DNA of 64,000 bases from positions 1-64,000 of the forward strand of contig OOIN01000007.1 of the NCBI GenBank assembly GCA_900323505.1. Direction: 5' to 3'. Position 1 is the stretch's first letter, and every line of letters begins with the position of its first letter. A program made the position numbers and the translations under genes. The notes below the pieces were generated by a model. It was given only the letters and a program-made list of their open reading frames with translations, made no database searches and had not been told where the DNA came from. Source of the DNA: Ustilago trichophora. Lineage: Eukaryota > Basidiomycota > Ustilaginomycetes > Ustilaginales > Ustilaginaceae. Shown here one piece after another: positions 27,301 through 38,218 of this stretch.

Positions 27301-29919
27301 CTCCATCTGCCTTTTCATCCTTTCTTCGACTTCGGTGATAGCTGATTGGACTGCTTCAGCTTGAGCTTGGCGTGAGCTCTCATCCTGACGATTCATCTGC
27401 TCCTTGAGCGTGCGCAACTCTTCTACGGCACGGCTACGCTCGCGCGACTGCTCTTCAAGTTGCTGTGTGAGACGATCCGAGGTTGCATCTCGACGGCGTG
27501 CTGCGTCTCTGGCCGAGTCCATCTCCAATTCGAGCTTGCGAACCATTTCGCGCTTCTTTTCGAGCTCTTCGCCTAGTCGACGCAGCTTTTCGGGAGCAGC
27601 GGCGTCGAGGAAGCTGAAACCGCTGATAGCACTGAGATCCGACTCGAGGCGATTGTGGCGAAGCAGGTCCTCTGGGCCTCTGGGGATGTAGGGCTCGTCT
27701 GCAGACGGCTGATAGCGGTGTCCAGCGTCTCGGTGACGAGTAATGCCGACCGCAGAGGCGGAAGCGGATGGGGCAAGTGATTCAAACGAAGCCGAAGCGG
27801 TGAGGAAAGGCAGCTTCTCTTCCATCACCTGGCGGTCGGATTCGAGATGGTGAACACGTTCCGAGAGGGTGGCGGCCTGATGCTCGAGGAGCTTGCGTCG
27901 GAGCGAGTTGGCACGTTCGATCCACTTGAAGAGCTCGTTGGCGACCTTGTCGACCTTGGCGGTGGCTACATTGGCATCTTCGTCTGCTTTGGCCTCGGTG
28001 GCAGAGATACTGAGAGCACGACTTCGTGCGGCAAAGGAGGAAGATGAAGAGGAGGAAGAAGAAGCAGCCAAGTTGCTGCCGGGTATCTGTGTGCTTGCAA
28101 AACCTGGCGATGTGGGTGAGACGGCAAGGGAAACGGAAGAGGTGGGCGAATGGGCAGACGCAGCGGTCCTGCGGTGGGCCTTGCGTAGCGCCACGGCAGC
28201 GTCACGAATCTTGATCTCCACCTTGAGCTTTGTGCGTAGACTCTGTACTTTGCGCTCGACGTGTTTGAGATCGCGCTTAGCCTCGGCGACCTGCTCCAGG
28301 CTCATTGTGCCGTACTCTTGGCAGTCGACGCGGGCCTGGTCCAACAAGAGTCGATGTAACATGTCATCGCGATTGTTGGGGTTAAGGCTGGCGAAGCCCA
28401 GGACAGAAGTGCCTCCAGTTGAGCTGATGATGGAACCTCCGTAGGAAGAGGGAGGCGCATGACTCCAATTCGAAGCATGCAGAAGTCCGGCGTCGCTTGC
28501 CTTAGACGAGAAGAGATGCCTTGCATTTGCATTGGACACAGAGGACTGCATGGATGGGTTGGACGAGTGGAAGGCACTGCCTGGCGACCGAGGGTACCTG
28601 GCCGACAGAGACCCAGGGTGACCTGGCTTCGTGGGAGCATTGTTAAATCCTGCTGATGAAGGGACGGGTGATGGAAAGGAAAAGGTGGCCATGGAGCCAA
28701 AAGCGGGATCTGTGGTGCCAGCATTGATGGAGGAGGAGGAGCTTTCGCCCCAGACGGGCTCGTTGTTGGGGGGGATGACAGTCGAGATGGTCAAAGAGGA
28801 TGGAGCACCCATGTCCGGGGTAGAGGCGGCTTGACTGGCGCGGCTTCCCATATAGGGCGATTCGCGTGCTTCAGGTACGACCTCGAGGGAGGGACCGGCA
28901 AGATAGCGGGCAGCTGCGATGGGATTGTCTGCAATTTGCTGGTGATGTGAGGAAGGCATGGAGCCCCTTGTCTGAATGCCAAGGCCGAACTTGGTACCAG
29001 CAGCAGGCTTGACACTGGTGGAAGACTGAGCGCCTGTGTAGCGAGTCGCTCGTGAGAGTTGCGGGAGCGATTCAACAGAGTTGGCGAGCGACGAGACAGC
29101 GCTTTGGTAGGAAGAAGAATGCGACATTTCCGAAGCGTAAAGCTCGCTAATACCTACATCGCTGGTGGCCTGTTCAGAGCCACGCTTCGAGGAGGGCCCT
29201 AAGCGTAAGGTATCCGGATTGATGGAAGCAAGACGAGATGGGGGTGCAGACATGAAACGAGTAGAATCATGGCCGGAGAAAGAATCGGAGAAGAATGACC
29301 TAGGTTCGGCGAGATCCAAAGTCATATCGATGTGTGATGAAGGGTCGGTGGCGCCGCCGGATTTGGTAGTAGCTGGACGGCGAGGCTCGTCGGTGGGGGA
29401 GCGAACGGTGGTGTCGAAGCTGGTGGTGACGGTGCTGTTGGATTGATCGCCAGCAAAGATGGGAGAGCTTTGATACTCTGTGGCATCGGTGCTTCGAGAA
29501 CTCATATGTTCGACAGAGGAAGAAGGGGTGATGGATTCGGTATCCTTTTTAGACTTTGTGAAGCGGATGGGTCTGGCAGATGCGTTTGTGCGCTCTATTT
29601 TGCGGATGGTGGCGGTGCTGGCCTTAGAGATGGTGGCAGCAGTGTAGATTCCAGAAGATGCAGTACCGGTGCTCATGAAGCTCTCGGCACGTTCTGAGCG
29701 AGAGGCGGGTTCGGTATTAGGCAAGTCTGTTGCAGTGCGTAGGGAGCTTTCGGGCGAGCGTGAGGAAGAAGCGGTAGAGTCTATGCTGCCGGAAGTGGTG
29801 GAAGCGATACGGGCGCCTTGCTCGAGTCGTGATGAGACGAGTTGGGCGGGAGCATTTGCCCATCTGTTGGAGGCAGACGGAAGAGCTGCCATACTTCTGG
29901 CCACGTCCACCATGGGCAA
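24376..29919 (-). CDS. Large coiled-coil protein with Uds1 (up-regulated during septation) domain
   Basis: 1847 aa, single exon. The first 500 residues are Ser/Thr-rich and look disordered. Residues about 515-600 (LLLDQARVDCQEYG, then SLRTKLKVEIKIRDAAVAL) match the Uds1 domain of fungal septation-linked proteins. Long heptad-rich coiled coils follow at about 650-720, 780-1330, 1480-1580 and 1770-1830, separated by Ser/Pro-rich linkers. Homologues are large, poorly studied scaffolds linked in fission yeast to expression during septation; a role at the septum or cell cortex is inferred. No motor, kinase or membrane segment is seen, which argues against a myosin-like reading of the coiled coil. 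Confidence 0.7.
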   Translation of the reverse strand: MPMVDVARSMAALPSASNRWANAPAQLVSSRLEQGARIASTTSGSIDSTASSSRSPESSLRTATDLPNTEPASRSERAESFMSTGTASSGIYTAATISKASTATIRKIERTNASARPIRFTKSKKDTESITPSSSVEHMSSRSTDATEYQSSPIFAGDQSNSTVTTSFDTTVRSPTDEPRRPATTKSGGATDPSSHIDMTLDLAEPRSFFSDSFSGHDSTRFMSAPPSRLASINPDTLRLGPSSKRGSEQATSDVGISELYASEMSHSSSYQSAVSSLANSVESLPQLSRATRYTGAQSSTSVKPAAGTKFGLGIQTRGSMPSSHHQQIADNPIAAARYLAGPSLEVVPEARESPYMGSRASQAASTPDMGAPSSLTISTVIPPNNEPVWGESSSSSINAGTTDPAFGSMATFSFPSPVPSSAGFNNAPTKPGHPGSLSARYPRSPGSAFHSSNPSMQSSVSNANARHLFSSKASDAGLLHASNWSHAPPSSYGGSIISSTGGTSVLGFASLNPNNRDDMLHRLLLDQARVDCQEYGTMSLEQVAEAKRDLKHVERKVQSLRTKLKVEIKIRDAAVALRKAHRRTAASAHSPTSSVSLAVSPTSPGFASTQIPGSNLAASSSSSSSSSFAARSRALSISATEAKADEDANVATAKVDKVANELFKWIERANSLRRKLLEHQAATLSERVHHLESDRQVMEEKLPFLTASASFESLAPSASASAVGITRHRDAGHRYQPSADEPYIPRGPEDLLRHNRLESDLSAISGFSFLDAAAPEKLRRLGEELEKKREMVRKLELEMDSARDAARRRDATSDRLTQQLEEQSRERSRAVEELRTLKEQMNRQDESSRQAQAEAVQSAITEVEERMKRQMEQSRTRDQEKEDALVNAKAEVMAGQRALTDLQTRLDATQEETKTLRLRAEAAEKASQEEIRALQIRLEAAQRTSDEHKRKLDDMHGESTRQLNQGSHDLASLQAELRTIKAARDKASMLAADRARTIDELEGHLKQVRDTLGAEKDALAASHVKAITNLEEQLKQVRSELSAEKQTRTRAEERVSAAQKEIGDTQARADEADGKLRELELAVGAERRIMAERDELFHAFERRLESAEQRLQEQDKRCARMLGKLEGREEMDDLLERIKAGAAGVAKKKKTAGQDIAALLSSLETHIGDLELELARANAQISGPPRDSVAASDAPAATVHHAELEASLQEVQQWKTEAERLKTLLNSQRCNTVETLPEDQKRLQDLEVELESSQRQGEERVIRLEAEVRTLSEQKDELERQGSERVKQLEGKLEQLEATNRDLEKRLCNASNPASPAASIDALPLRASKSASPHTSTFQLQNRGVGNLIDRFGGGRKVSSELRADDSSAMLQACIRSAENLRAMLPDLPAAAKGSADLQALRNAFQKSAALPPSPTAARAPTSARTYSGTADLQAELDATAERLRSTLAISRAVIDLALESEADKGNRGDPERKEQHAVAARAQADALSSQQALVTRITSLTAKVKEQTNREKRLKAELAEAKEQLEEARAVERAPSSPYGLTPGSDSMLGLSTSPAKSGESNFFGMPKSLGRTSSNKSMRTLLGDKPSPISTNAHVPGGATLAPPRSPSGFDALPSPTRSNISLHSSPSIRYISPFAPPNFDTRNPQRPLPELRSNGADNLISNASISESSNNAEMSDSISLRSVSSPSSTHLGLPSSAASLTGTSQSSISMQRAGAEPSQASSPTPNGMIKRTITLGMDVPQLVSRVRELERQLSQTAAIRQRAERAAELETQLREANQAYTKLLDRMDAERNIGTHQKVEILNELNDAQSKLQTTQAQIQRAQSASPFVSPLPTFKPLPPPKD

Positions 29920-32147
29920 GTGAGAATCGTTCGGGATTGGCGCAATGAAAGGACAGAAGAAGATGTGGCCAGAGTCACAACGATGGTGAAGCCTCTTGGC
30001 ACTTGGAGGGGATTGTTGAGAAGAGCGAAAATGTGTGGAGGGCGATAAACCAAGGCATGGGATCAGATATGCATGCTGTCAGCAGTAGGATGGTGGCGCT
30101 GCAGCTTGGGCAAGGTTTGCTGGGTGAAGGTGGGGCAAGGGATAGGTGAGAAAAATGGAAGGTCGTGGAGTTGTGTATGAAACGAGCGGGTCGTGCGGTG
30201 ATGAATGCAGGGCTCGATGAAGCGAGAGGGAGCGTGCGGGTATATGGAACGGACTGGTGGATGCGTACGAGGATGAAGAGTGGGCCAAAGATGAAGGGGA
30301 ACGGGAACGGAAGGAGGGACAATTTTCGAACGATGCAGACCGAGCAATGGTGGGGAGGATGCTGGGAAGGAGAACGGTGAGAGGATAATATGAAGTCGTC
30401 GTGATAACAAGGATGAGAATGGAGGACGAGAGAGAAGAAGCTCGATAAAAGTGTGAATGACGAGCTGATTTGGTACGGTAACACCAAAGTGCAGCCGTGG
30501 CCCTCGCGTATCTTGGGAGAGGGTGGTCGCAATCTCGATTGATTGTCGAAGAAAGACGCCGCCGATACAGTTGGGAGGTGTCAAGTTAGCCTTCTGCCAA
30601 GATGACATTACGGTAGTCACTACCATAGTACAGTACAGTACTGTACTGTATTGTACAGCAAAGCTGCAAAGCACACGCTTTCTGTGCCTCGCTTGAATTC
30701 TCAGAGTCTGCTGTTGAATGCCACAAAAAGGGCCGAGGTGCAGCGACCAGAGTGCATATTCCTCTTGAAACTGGACGCGACTCTGAGAAAGCGCGTACTA
30801 CAGTAAAGTACCCCTGTACAGCTGTACTGTAGGTGTGCCGCATGCTCCCTCGGACTTGACGTCCAACTGGGAAACTTTTTCGCTCTCGAGCTGCTTTGTT
30901 GGACCCTGAAATTCTTTCGACACGTCTCGGAAAAGGTGTGGCATCAGAAAGCGCGTTCTATCCATTCCCTCCTTGCCGACAGGCTAGCAAGCACACCGCC
31001 AACTGCCGGCCGACTTGTTCTTCTCGACCATTGCGCTGAATTCATTTGCTTCTTGCTGCTCTAAGGTAGTAAGTACAGTACTGTACTGTACTGTACTGTA
31101 CTGTATATAGAAGCAAAAAGTTTCGTTTCTCACTTCCTTGGTACTGTTTGGATGTGCAAACCTAAGGACCCTGAACGCCTTACGACCGTCGCAACCTGTC
31201 TCATTCTAGCCGAGACCAACTCCGTCCGACCATGTATTAGCCCTCTCGTCCATCCCGGTACCTAAGTGCCGGAATAGACAGGCTTCGCGATAGTGTTCTG
31301 GTCTTCTTTATTGCGCACTTCAGTAGACAGAAAAGGGATCCAGATCCACTTCAGCTATGTTGTACCATCTCGGCGAAAGGAGCTTACAGGCAGTTATGGC
31401 CCACAAAGCAGGTCATCATCTTCTGGACATTGGAAGCATACTCACCTGCTGCGCCCAAATCCATCCCGATGATGGGCAGCGTTGGTACGATGGAGCAGAT
31501 CAGTGCAAACATGTTCGTCAGCTTGGTCAAGAAGCTTTTTTTTCCTTTAATGTAGATGCTCTTCTGATGCAAAGGTCTTGGATACGAGCTGAGCTGAGCT
31601 TCGGAAGCCTGCGAAGACTTGCAACCCTTTTCGCTTCGTCTGCTGACTCCCGTTCCCAAGTATCTCGCATTCCCTGTCCCTGTATCTGGACCTGGATCGT
31701 GACCCACGATTATCTCTCATCAAAGTCGGCACTCCGACCGCGAAACAACGACAAAATCTTTTTTTTTTTCTTCTTTTTTTTTTGCCACCTCACGTTGCTC
31801 ATGTTGAGGTCACATAGCCGCCTCCGCATCGACCTTCGATTGCACATTCAAGTAGACAAGAAGTTTCGTTGGCGCGAAAAGCCCCTGCCTTAGATACAAG
31901 TTTGAACAAAGTTGGACCCCAGAGCGCCTGTGGCGTCCTGTTCTGTGGCATTGGGTTCCGGTCATCGGATACGGCATTGTCATCATGAAATTTATTTGAC
32001 GCACGCATGCCTCTGCTGTCACATGGAATCTAAAGGGCAGCGCCTGGCTGCCCCCTTTTGCAACCTGTATTGCCATGGCAGTGAAGGAACAAGCAAACAC
32101 AGTAATACTGAGATAAATAGCCGGCAACTCGAGCCCCTGTGAGCTCA
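29920..32147. other. 2.2-kb intergenic region
   Basis: No recognisable gene; open frames here are short and overlap on both strands. It contains the upstream region of the Uds1-domain gene, two clusters of TACTGTA-type palindromes (30628-30660 and 31074-31106), a related set at about 30798-30835, and T-rich runs near 31760-31785. Its right end is the 3' flank of the ERV46 gene. Confidence 0.55.
31074..31106. repeat. (ACTGT)5 pentanucleotide repeat
   Basis: Five ACTGT copies at 31080-31104, preceded by TACAGT, which makes the block strongly self-complementary (TACAGTACTGTA). Confidence 0.9.
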
Positions 32148-33562
32148 CTAAAGGAATTTGCCAGTTTTGGAAGTGAAGCCGAGACCTTCTTGCGCATGGT
32201 CGTCGTTGCGATCGCGGATGCCGAGTCTTCTTCTCGAGTTGTAGATCAGGCTGTCAAGGATACCGGCTACTGTGAGGATACCACCGACGATGGCGCATGT
32301 CGACGTGAGGAAGTGCGACAGTGATTGACGGTATTCCGAGTGAATCGTCTTGAGTGGCGAAATTTCGTAGTTGAAAAAGACACCGGGGACACCAGCGAAG
32401 CCATGTGAGATGTGAGCGCCAGAGCCCTCGTTCGACATTCCTGCAAGAGCAGCAGCGTTGGCACCAGGCGAAAGATCTCGCTCGTAGGTGGTGACCGAGT
32501 ACTGCTGCGTCTTGAGCGCTTCGCCTGACAGCGGACGGAACTCGGTCGCGACGACTTTAAGGAAGTACTGGAACATGTACTGACTTTCCTTTGTCTGAGC
32601 ACGCACGCCCTCGAGCGGATCCTTGACACCAAGCTTGTTCTTGACGGCACGCTCCTTTGCAGTGGTGAGACCATGGTACTCTTGTTCGGAGCCAAAGCCA
32701 AATTCGTGAATGATGTGTCCAAAATCGTGGTGCTCGGCACCTGTGCCAGAGAGGTAAGGGACGAGATCGTGGATATGCATGCTGTTGCGCTGGAAAGCTT
32801 TGCCCGGCGAAAGGTGGAAGCTGCCTACCACCTTGTTGACATGAAGCTTGCCCGAGATGCGGCATCCCTCCTTGTTCTGCTCCTTGATCTTCTCCGACCA
32901 TCCCTCGGCGACACACTGGTCGACGTGGTCGGGATCGGCGAAACTCCAACCCTTGCGGACATATGCCTCGCGCACCTCGTCACAAGTGTTACAGCATCCG
33001 CTTGCAGGTGGTTGACCACCGTAGCAGTCACCACAGTAGTCCTTGCCCTTGGTGTTGGCGATACGCGCAGCGTCACCCTTGAGGTTCTTCTTGCCTTGGG
33101 TGATGACCTTGCCGTCGTGGGTGATGCGGGTCCTCTCAATGTCGTGCTGGATGTCGTTGACATGTTCACCCGAAATGTCCATGACGTCGAGTGAGAGAAG
33201 GTAGCACGGCACTCGTGGGAAGGTGATGTTCATATTGACGGTCAACTTTTCGCCTCGGGATCGATCCACTTCGAGTGCGGGCTTGAGGTGAACTGTACGG
33301 TAGTCGACGAACTCGCCAATGGTGAGCACAACGATCAACAGCGCCGACATGAGCGTGATGAGTGCGCCTGCATTGGTGCGGATGCGGACATCATCCATCG
33401 TCTGGAGTAGCAGTGTTGCAGCAAGCATGAAACGACAACGTTAGCAGATGGTAGGACATCGAATCCGATCGCATGATGTCGAAGCCGGACGGAAAGGAAC
33501 ACACTTACCTTTGAGAAGGCATCGATGCCTCGCAATTGACCAAGTACGCCGTTTCGCCCCAT
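32148..33562 (-). CDS. ERV46: ERV46/ERGIC3 cargo receptor
   Basis: Two exons: 33562-33509 (18 codons, MGRNGVLGQLRGIDAFSK) and 33401-32148, split by a 107-bp intron (GTAAGT...CAG). The join gives 435 aa against about 415 in yeast. Features of Erv46: a short cytosolic N-terminus with the FDAF-like block followed by DVRIRT, a membrane segment (about 35-55), a large lumenal domain with the Cys-rich CGDCYGG and SGCCNTC clusters, a second membrane segment near the end (about 385-410), and a short cytosolic tail ending FL. With Erv41 it cycles between ER and Golgi in COPII and COPI vesicles and retrieves escaped ER proteins. Without exon 1 the conserved N-terminal tail would be missing, which supports the intron. 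Confidence 0.93.
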
Positions 33563-34045
33563 CTTGCCAAGTTGTGATGATGTTGCTCGTTCGATCGAAA
33601 TGGACGTGGTCGAACGAGATGTTCCAGAGGTGTCTGCCGAGCTGTTGAGGTAAGACCGCGCTTTCAGTCGGCTTTCTTCCAACGTGGAAAGCAATTTGGG
33701 CTGTGGGTGTGAGCGTGCGCACTCTGTGGGCGTTTATGGGAGCGTGCGGGTCACAGACGGGAGTCGGCAAAATCAGATATTGGACACTGAGGTCTGTGCT
33801 AAATTGGCTGTCGCGCACGAGTGATGGGCAAACACTTCCGATGGCTTAACATGAGGAAAATTTTCTCAAAGTGGTCATCGTTTGAACAACTTTCCTCACA
33901 AAATGATGGGACACGACATACTCGTCTCACAATTCGGATTCTGTTGGAAAAATAGTCGGTATCGATTACAACGAGAACATGTAGGTTAGCCGGGAATGTG
34001 TGGATGTTGTATAGTGGCATTGGCGAAAGATCACTCGTGAGAACT
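33563..34045. other. Intergenic between ERV46 and acyl-CoA oxidase genes
   Basis: Holds the upstream region of ERV46 and the 3' flank of the oxidase gene. Nothing else recognised. Confidence 0.55.
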
Positions 34046-36530
34046 TTACTTCTTGTTCTCAGCAGCCTGTGCCTTGGCCTCGGCCTCAGCCTCTTCGCGA
34101 TCTTGTTTGATCTCCTCAATCTCGTCGTCGATGCCGATCGCCTCGTCAAAGTCCTCAAGTTCTGCTGTCTCACGCTCGATGAAGGGTCGGATGAGGCGCT
34201 CGAAGTAGGGGTGCTCCTTGAGCTGTGGGTTGTTGCGTCGGACCATGCGGAAGTACTCGCGGTAGATGTCGCCGTCGTACCTACCGATGGGCGAGTTGAG
34301 GACGTGGTCCGAGATGGCAAACGAGTCGATGAGGGGAATGGCGAAGGAACGCGTCTTGGAGCAGTACTCGGTGACCTTGGCCGAAGCGTAGTCGAGCTGC
34401 GAAGGTGTCAACCAGCCACTGCGCAGGAAGAAGGCAGCCTTCTCCTCCATCTGCCAGAGACCATAAAATTTGGCGAGAAGCTCGAGGTGCTCGCGCACGC
34501 CGTCGTCACTCTTCTCGACTCGCTCAACGGCCGAGCGGAACTGTCGGAAGATGTATCCGCTCGTGTGAACGCTGGCAGCAACGAATCGGACCTGCGAGCA
34601 GTCCTCGAAGGCCTGCTCCCTGCTTCGACCTGCCTTGAGGCATGCCTGGTAGTCCTCCGAGGCCTTCTTGACAGCGTGAGCAGCAACGGTAGCCCAACCA
34701 CGGTCGATGCCCTCGAGCGTGTCGAGAGTCTCGTTCGACTCGCACTTGGCCGACAGGACCTTTTCGAGGTCGTTCATGTACATGGTACCCTGACTGACCT
34801 GCTTCTTGCCGTCGAGAGCATCCTGGAAGGCCGAGATCAAGAAACGACCCGACTGGAGCGCCAGAATAGTGTTGTCACCTAAGAGCAGGAAGAAGGTACG
34901 CAGCATGAAAGATCGTCAGCTCATGTCGCCTAACGCCAACGTATTCGCGATCGGTGAATATGACTTACCTTCCCACTATTTGGCCATCAAGCGTCCGAAT
35001 CGCATCAAGTTAAAGAAAGGAGAGGAACAAGGAGATAGGAAAGGAGAGAGGAAAGGAGAGAATCGTCAGTATGTATGATCTGCGAGCGACCTCGGTGCGC
35101 TTTCGTGAAATACTCACAGTGCAGTGCACGGCAAAGTCCGAGTACATGTTGGCAAAACCGTTGTACGAAGAGTAACCGTGGCCACCACAAGCCTGTCGAG
35201 ATCGGTCAATGGTCTCAAGAGTAGCCCATGTGCAGAAGGCTTTGAGACCGGCACTAGTCGAGTGGGTCTCTTTGAGCTTCTCGATGGTGGCGTCGAGGTT
35301 GGGGTCACCAGGTTCCAGCGCCTCGAGAGCCTGCGAGGTCTCGTCAAAGAGACGTTGCAGCTCGAGCGCCGTGTAACCAAAAGCGACAGCTTGGGCCACA
35401 AGGGGCATGAGACGTCGCTGGTGGATGGGGTAATCGAGAATTTGAGTCTCAAACTCGGCCTTGGCGTCCGACTTGAACTGACGACGAGCAGCGGCGTATC
35501 GAACCGAGATGGTAAGAGCCTTCTTGGCGGTGTTGGCAGCATCAGCGACCATGGCAGTTCGGCCCTGGAGAAGCGCACCGTAAGTGAGCTGCTGGAGAGG
35601 AGGCTCGCGCACCTCTCCGTCACGGGTGACCTGGGTGTGCTTCATGAGCATGTAAGCTCGAGGGATGCGGACGTTCGTGAATTGGATATAACCGTTGTCG
35701 ATACCGTCACGGCCCATCTTCTTTCCGATATCGCCAATGTTGATACCGGGGAGAAGCTGGAAGCTCTTTGGGTCACGGAGGGGGACAATAAAGGTCTTGG
35801 TACCGTAACGCTTGCCCTTGACGATGAGCTGAGCAAAGACGGAGCAGTGGGTAGCGGTCTGAGCGGCACCACCGATCCACCACTTGGTGGCACCGAGGTT
35901 GGGAGTGTGGATGACAAACTCATCAGTCTGGGCGTCAAAGTGAGCAGTGGTCTCGAGACCAGCGACGTTAGAACCGTGAGCAAGTTCGGTCATACCGAAG
36001 CAGCCGAACATGCCCTTGCAGCCAATGACACCTTTCTCCATCCAGTACGAGAATTGGTTGGGGGTGGCACCGGATCGGATGGCACCCAGGAAAAGACCGT
36101 AGTGGACACCGAGACGAGTCCAGAGGCCGGGATCGAGAAGAGACATAAGCTCCATGCGCTTCTGGAAGTCGTCAACCGACTCGCTGGTGACGTAGTGGGC
36201 CAGACGCTGGATTCGCTGCATGGTTCGCTCACGGATCTGCTCCTTTGTGAGATCATAGATGTCTGCCGAGTAGAAGACGGGGTCGCGGCTGGCTTCGAGC
36301 ATAAACTTTTCCTTCTTGACGAGATCGTTCTCGCTTCCGTGGTGTTCGATGGACATCTGTGGACGAGGTAGATAGGAACAAATAGAATCAATTAGTGCCT
36401 GCTCACGGAATAGCCATGCAGTTGCTTGCCAGAAACGGAAATGGGAACGTACCTTTCGCACGTCAAAGGGAGGGTTGGCCCTCTCCTTTGCCATGGTGTC
36501 CATGGTGAGGCTGTCGGTCCAAGTCGACAT
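34046..36530 (-). CDS. Peroxisomal acyl-CoA oxidase
   Basis: Four exons inferred: 36530-36453, 36356-35118, a 7-nt microexon 34975-34969, and 34878-34046. They close in frame to 718 aa, typical for the family. Without the microexon (TGGGAAG) the conserved CTWEGDNT block cannot be built: exon 2 ends in HCT, the microexon adds W, E and the first base of G, and the last exon starts at GDNTIL. Other family marks: MTELAHGSNVAGLET (substrate/FAD region), KWWIGGAA and CGGHGYSSYNG. The enzyme oxidises acyl-CoA to trans-2-enoyl-CoA with H2O2 release, the first step of peroxisomal beta-oxidation. The C-terminus ends ENKK, so there is no SKL-type targeting signal; yeast Pox1 also lacks one. The C-terminal 40 residues are acidic/basic coiled. 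Confidence 0.93.
34969..34975 (-). other. 7-nt microexon of the acyl-CoA oxidase gene
   Basis: TGGGAAG is preceded by AAATAG (acceptor) and followed by GTAAGT (perfect donor) on the minus strand. The flanking introns are 142 nt (34976-35117) and 90 nt (34879-34968). It restores the invariant W-E-G of the family. Confidence 0.85.
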
Positions 36531-37070
36531 GATGGCGAGCTTGTCTCGTTAGGTGCGAGAGGACCGATTGGATATTGTTTGTATGATAGAGACTGAGCGT
36601 CAGAAGGAGGAAAAGGGGACGATCGAAAGAGAGCCCCTGGTCCTGAAAAGGTGGGGTAATAAGAGCAGATCACAATGAGGCGGGGTAAGATGTTGGAAGA
36701 AGGAGGGCAAGGTCAAGATGGACCGTAGCAAGCCTTAACCACAAAGAGGACGCACCTCAGTTAGTTGAAAGCAGGGCTTTGTAGCCAAATTGGACCGGTG
36801 GGAGGACGGGAGCAAAGGGCACCGATCCGGTTTCAAGACCAGATTTCAGAGGAGCGTGCGGGGTAGCCGGAGGCTAGCAGCAGAATTGGCTCTACGGCCA
36901 GAGGAAAATAGAGAAGGAGCGCGGCGAGACACACTCGTGGAGAGAGCGAGGAGAATCGAGGCGGGCGTACATCGCTCGCCGTCTGTTTGGTGGAGAAATG
37001 CAGAACTAGATCGAGTCGAGCAAGGTATGGACAAAGAAAGAGCGTGTTGAAAGCTCGATTTCTGTCACAC

Positions 37071-37102
<32 letters not shown>

Positions 37103-38218
37103 CAGAGAAGGACAATAACATGTGCGTGATTGCGTAGGATGCAGCTTAGCCTAATCCGGTCATCGGGCGTAAATTGCATTCTATTTTAATTTTTTTGTGT
37201 TTTCTTTTCTGGCGGAGAAACAAAGCTGGATGCAGCCCTCTCAATTCACAACTTGCTTATTTTGTATTCAACGCTCTAGGCTCAAGCATTTCAACGTTGT
37301 CGATCCCTGCCTTGACCCTTTTGGTTCTCCGCATCCATCTCCTTCAGTCTTCCACGGCTCGAATCTGAGACGGCTGGGTGGCTGGCCGGTCCAACTGCCT
37401 GCGAAGACATCGACCTCAAGCCAGCCAAACACAAAGGGCTGAGACTGACTGGCAAGCCACTGCAGTTTGCTTTATGCAGCACAGTTTGCATATGGATTGA
37501 AAGCCTCTTGAAGCCGTTCTGTACAACAATGAAAGCTTTCGCCCTCGTCGATACGAGCCTGTTCTGGAGCTGTCAAAAGAGCTTACGAGATGCAGCGAGT
37601 AGCCGTGCGGACAAATTGGTGTGGCAGCCATAGTCGAAGGATGCGAAACTACCATCTGCAGGCGTTGAGTGAAGAGGTGTGAAAGCCTCCGGCTGTAGCA
37701 GGCATAGCATTTTGGCTCATATTTCCTGATTTCGGCCGTGTTCTTCTAGACTTTCACGCTCAAATGCACATCGAAAAGAAAAAAATGAGATTATGTTCGA
37801 TTACTAAGCAAACCTCCAAAAATGTTAGAGCGACATCGGGCACATCTCATCACGATCTTCCTCCACATGTGAGCGCTCCGCGGAGTGTCAAAACGGCAAG
37901 CTGCTCGTCCTTCTGACGTCTTGCTCAGGGGAGCATGTTGAGGTCATCTGTAGAAACAAGATTCATGCTCACCTTGCACACAGTACTCGGGCTTGTGCAC
38001 TTGGCCATAGACACACAGCCTCAACGAAGGCGTTCTCGGGTGGATGATCAATCGAGACCGCCGCCGGCTCTTCTGCCTACAATCTCATCCTCGACGGTGG
38101 CACAGACCAAGATTGTTTTGCCCACGATAGCATTCAATTTTGGATCTCGCCCTCGACATTCGATGCTCTCCACCATCCGTAAGAAACAGCTCCTGCTTAC
38201 TATAGATCACTAAACACA
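36531..38218. other. 1.7-kb intergenic region between divergent genes
   Basis: Shared upstream region of the minus-strand acyl-CoA oxidase and the plus-strand GH43 gene. Contains an (AG)12 tract and no recognisable coding sequence; a 92-codon open frame at 37935-38213 stops just before the GH43 start and has no domain. Confidence 0.55.
37071..37094. repeat. (AG)12 microsatellite
   Basis: Twelve uninterrupted AG units in the oxidase upstream region, about 540 bp from its start codon. Confidence 0.95.

Noticed and set aside
34998..35110. Coding extension of acyl-CoA oxidase exon 2 to 35010
   Set aside because: The read-through residues (VSISRKRTEV onward) are unlike the family and start at a GTGAGT donor; the microexon model restores the conserved block.
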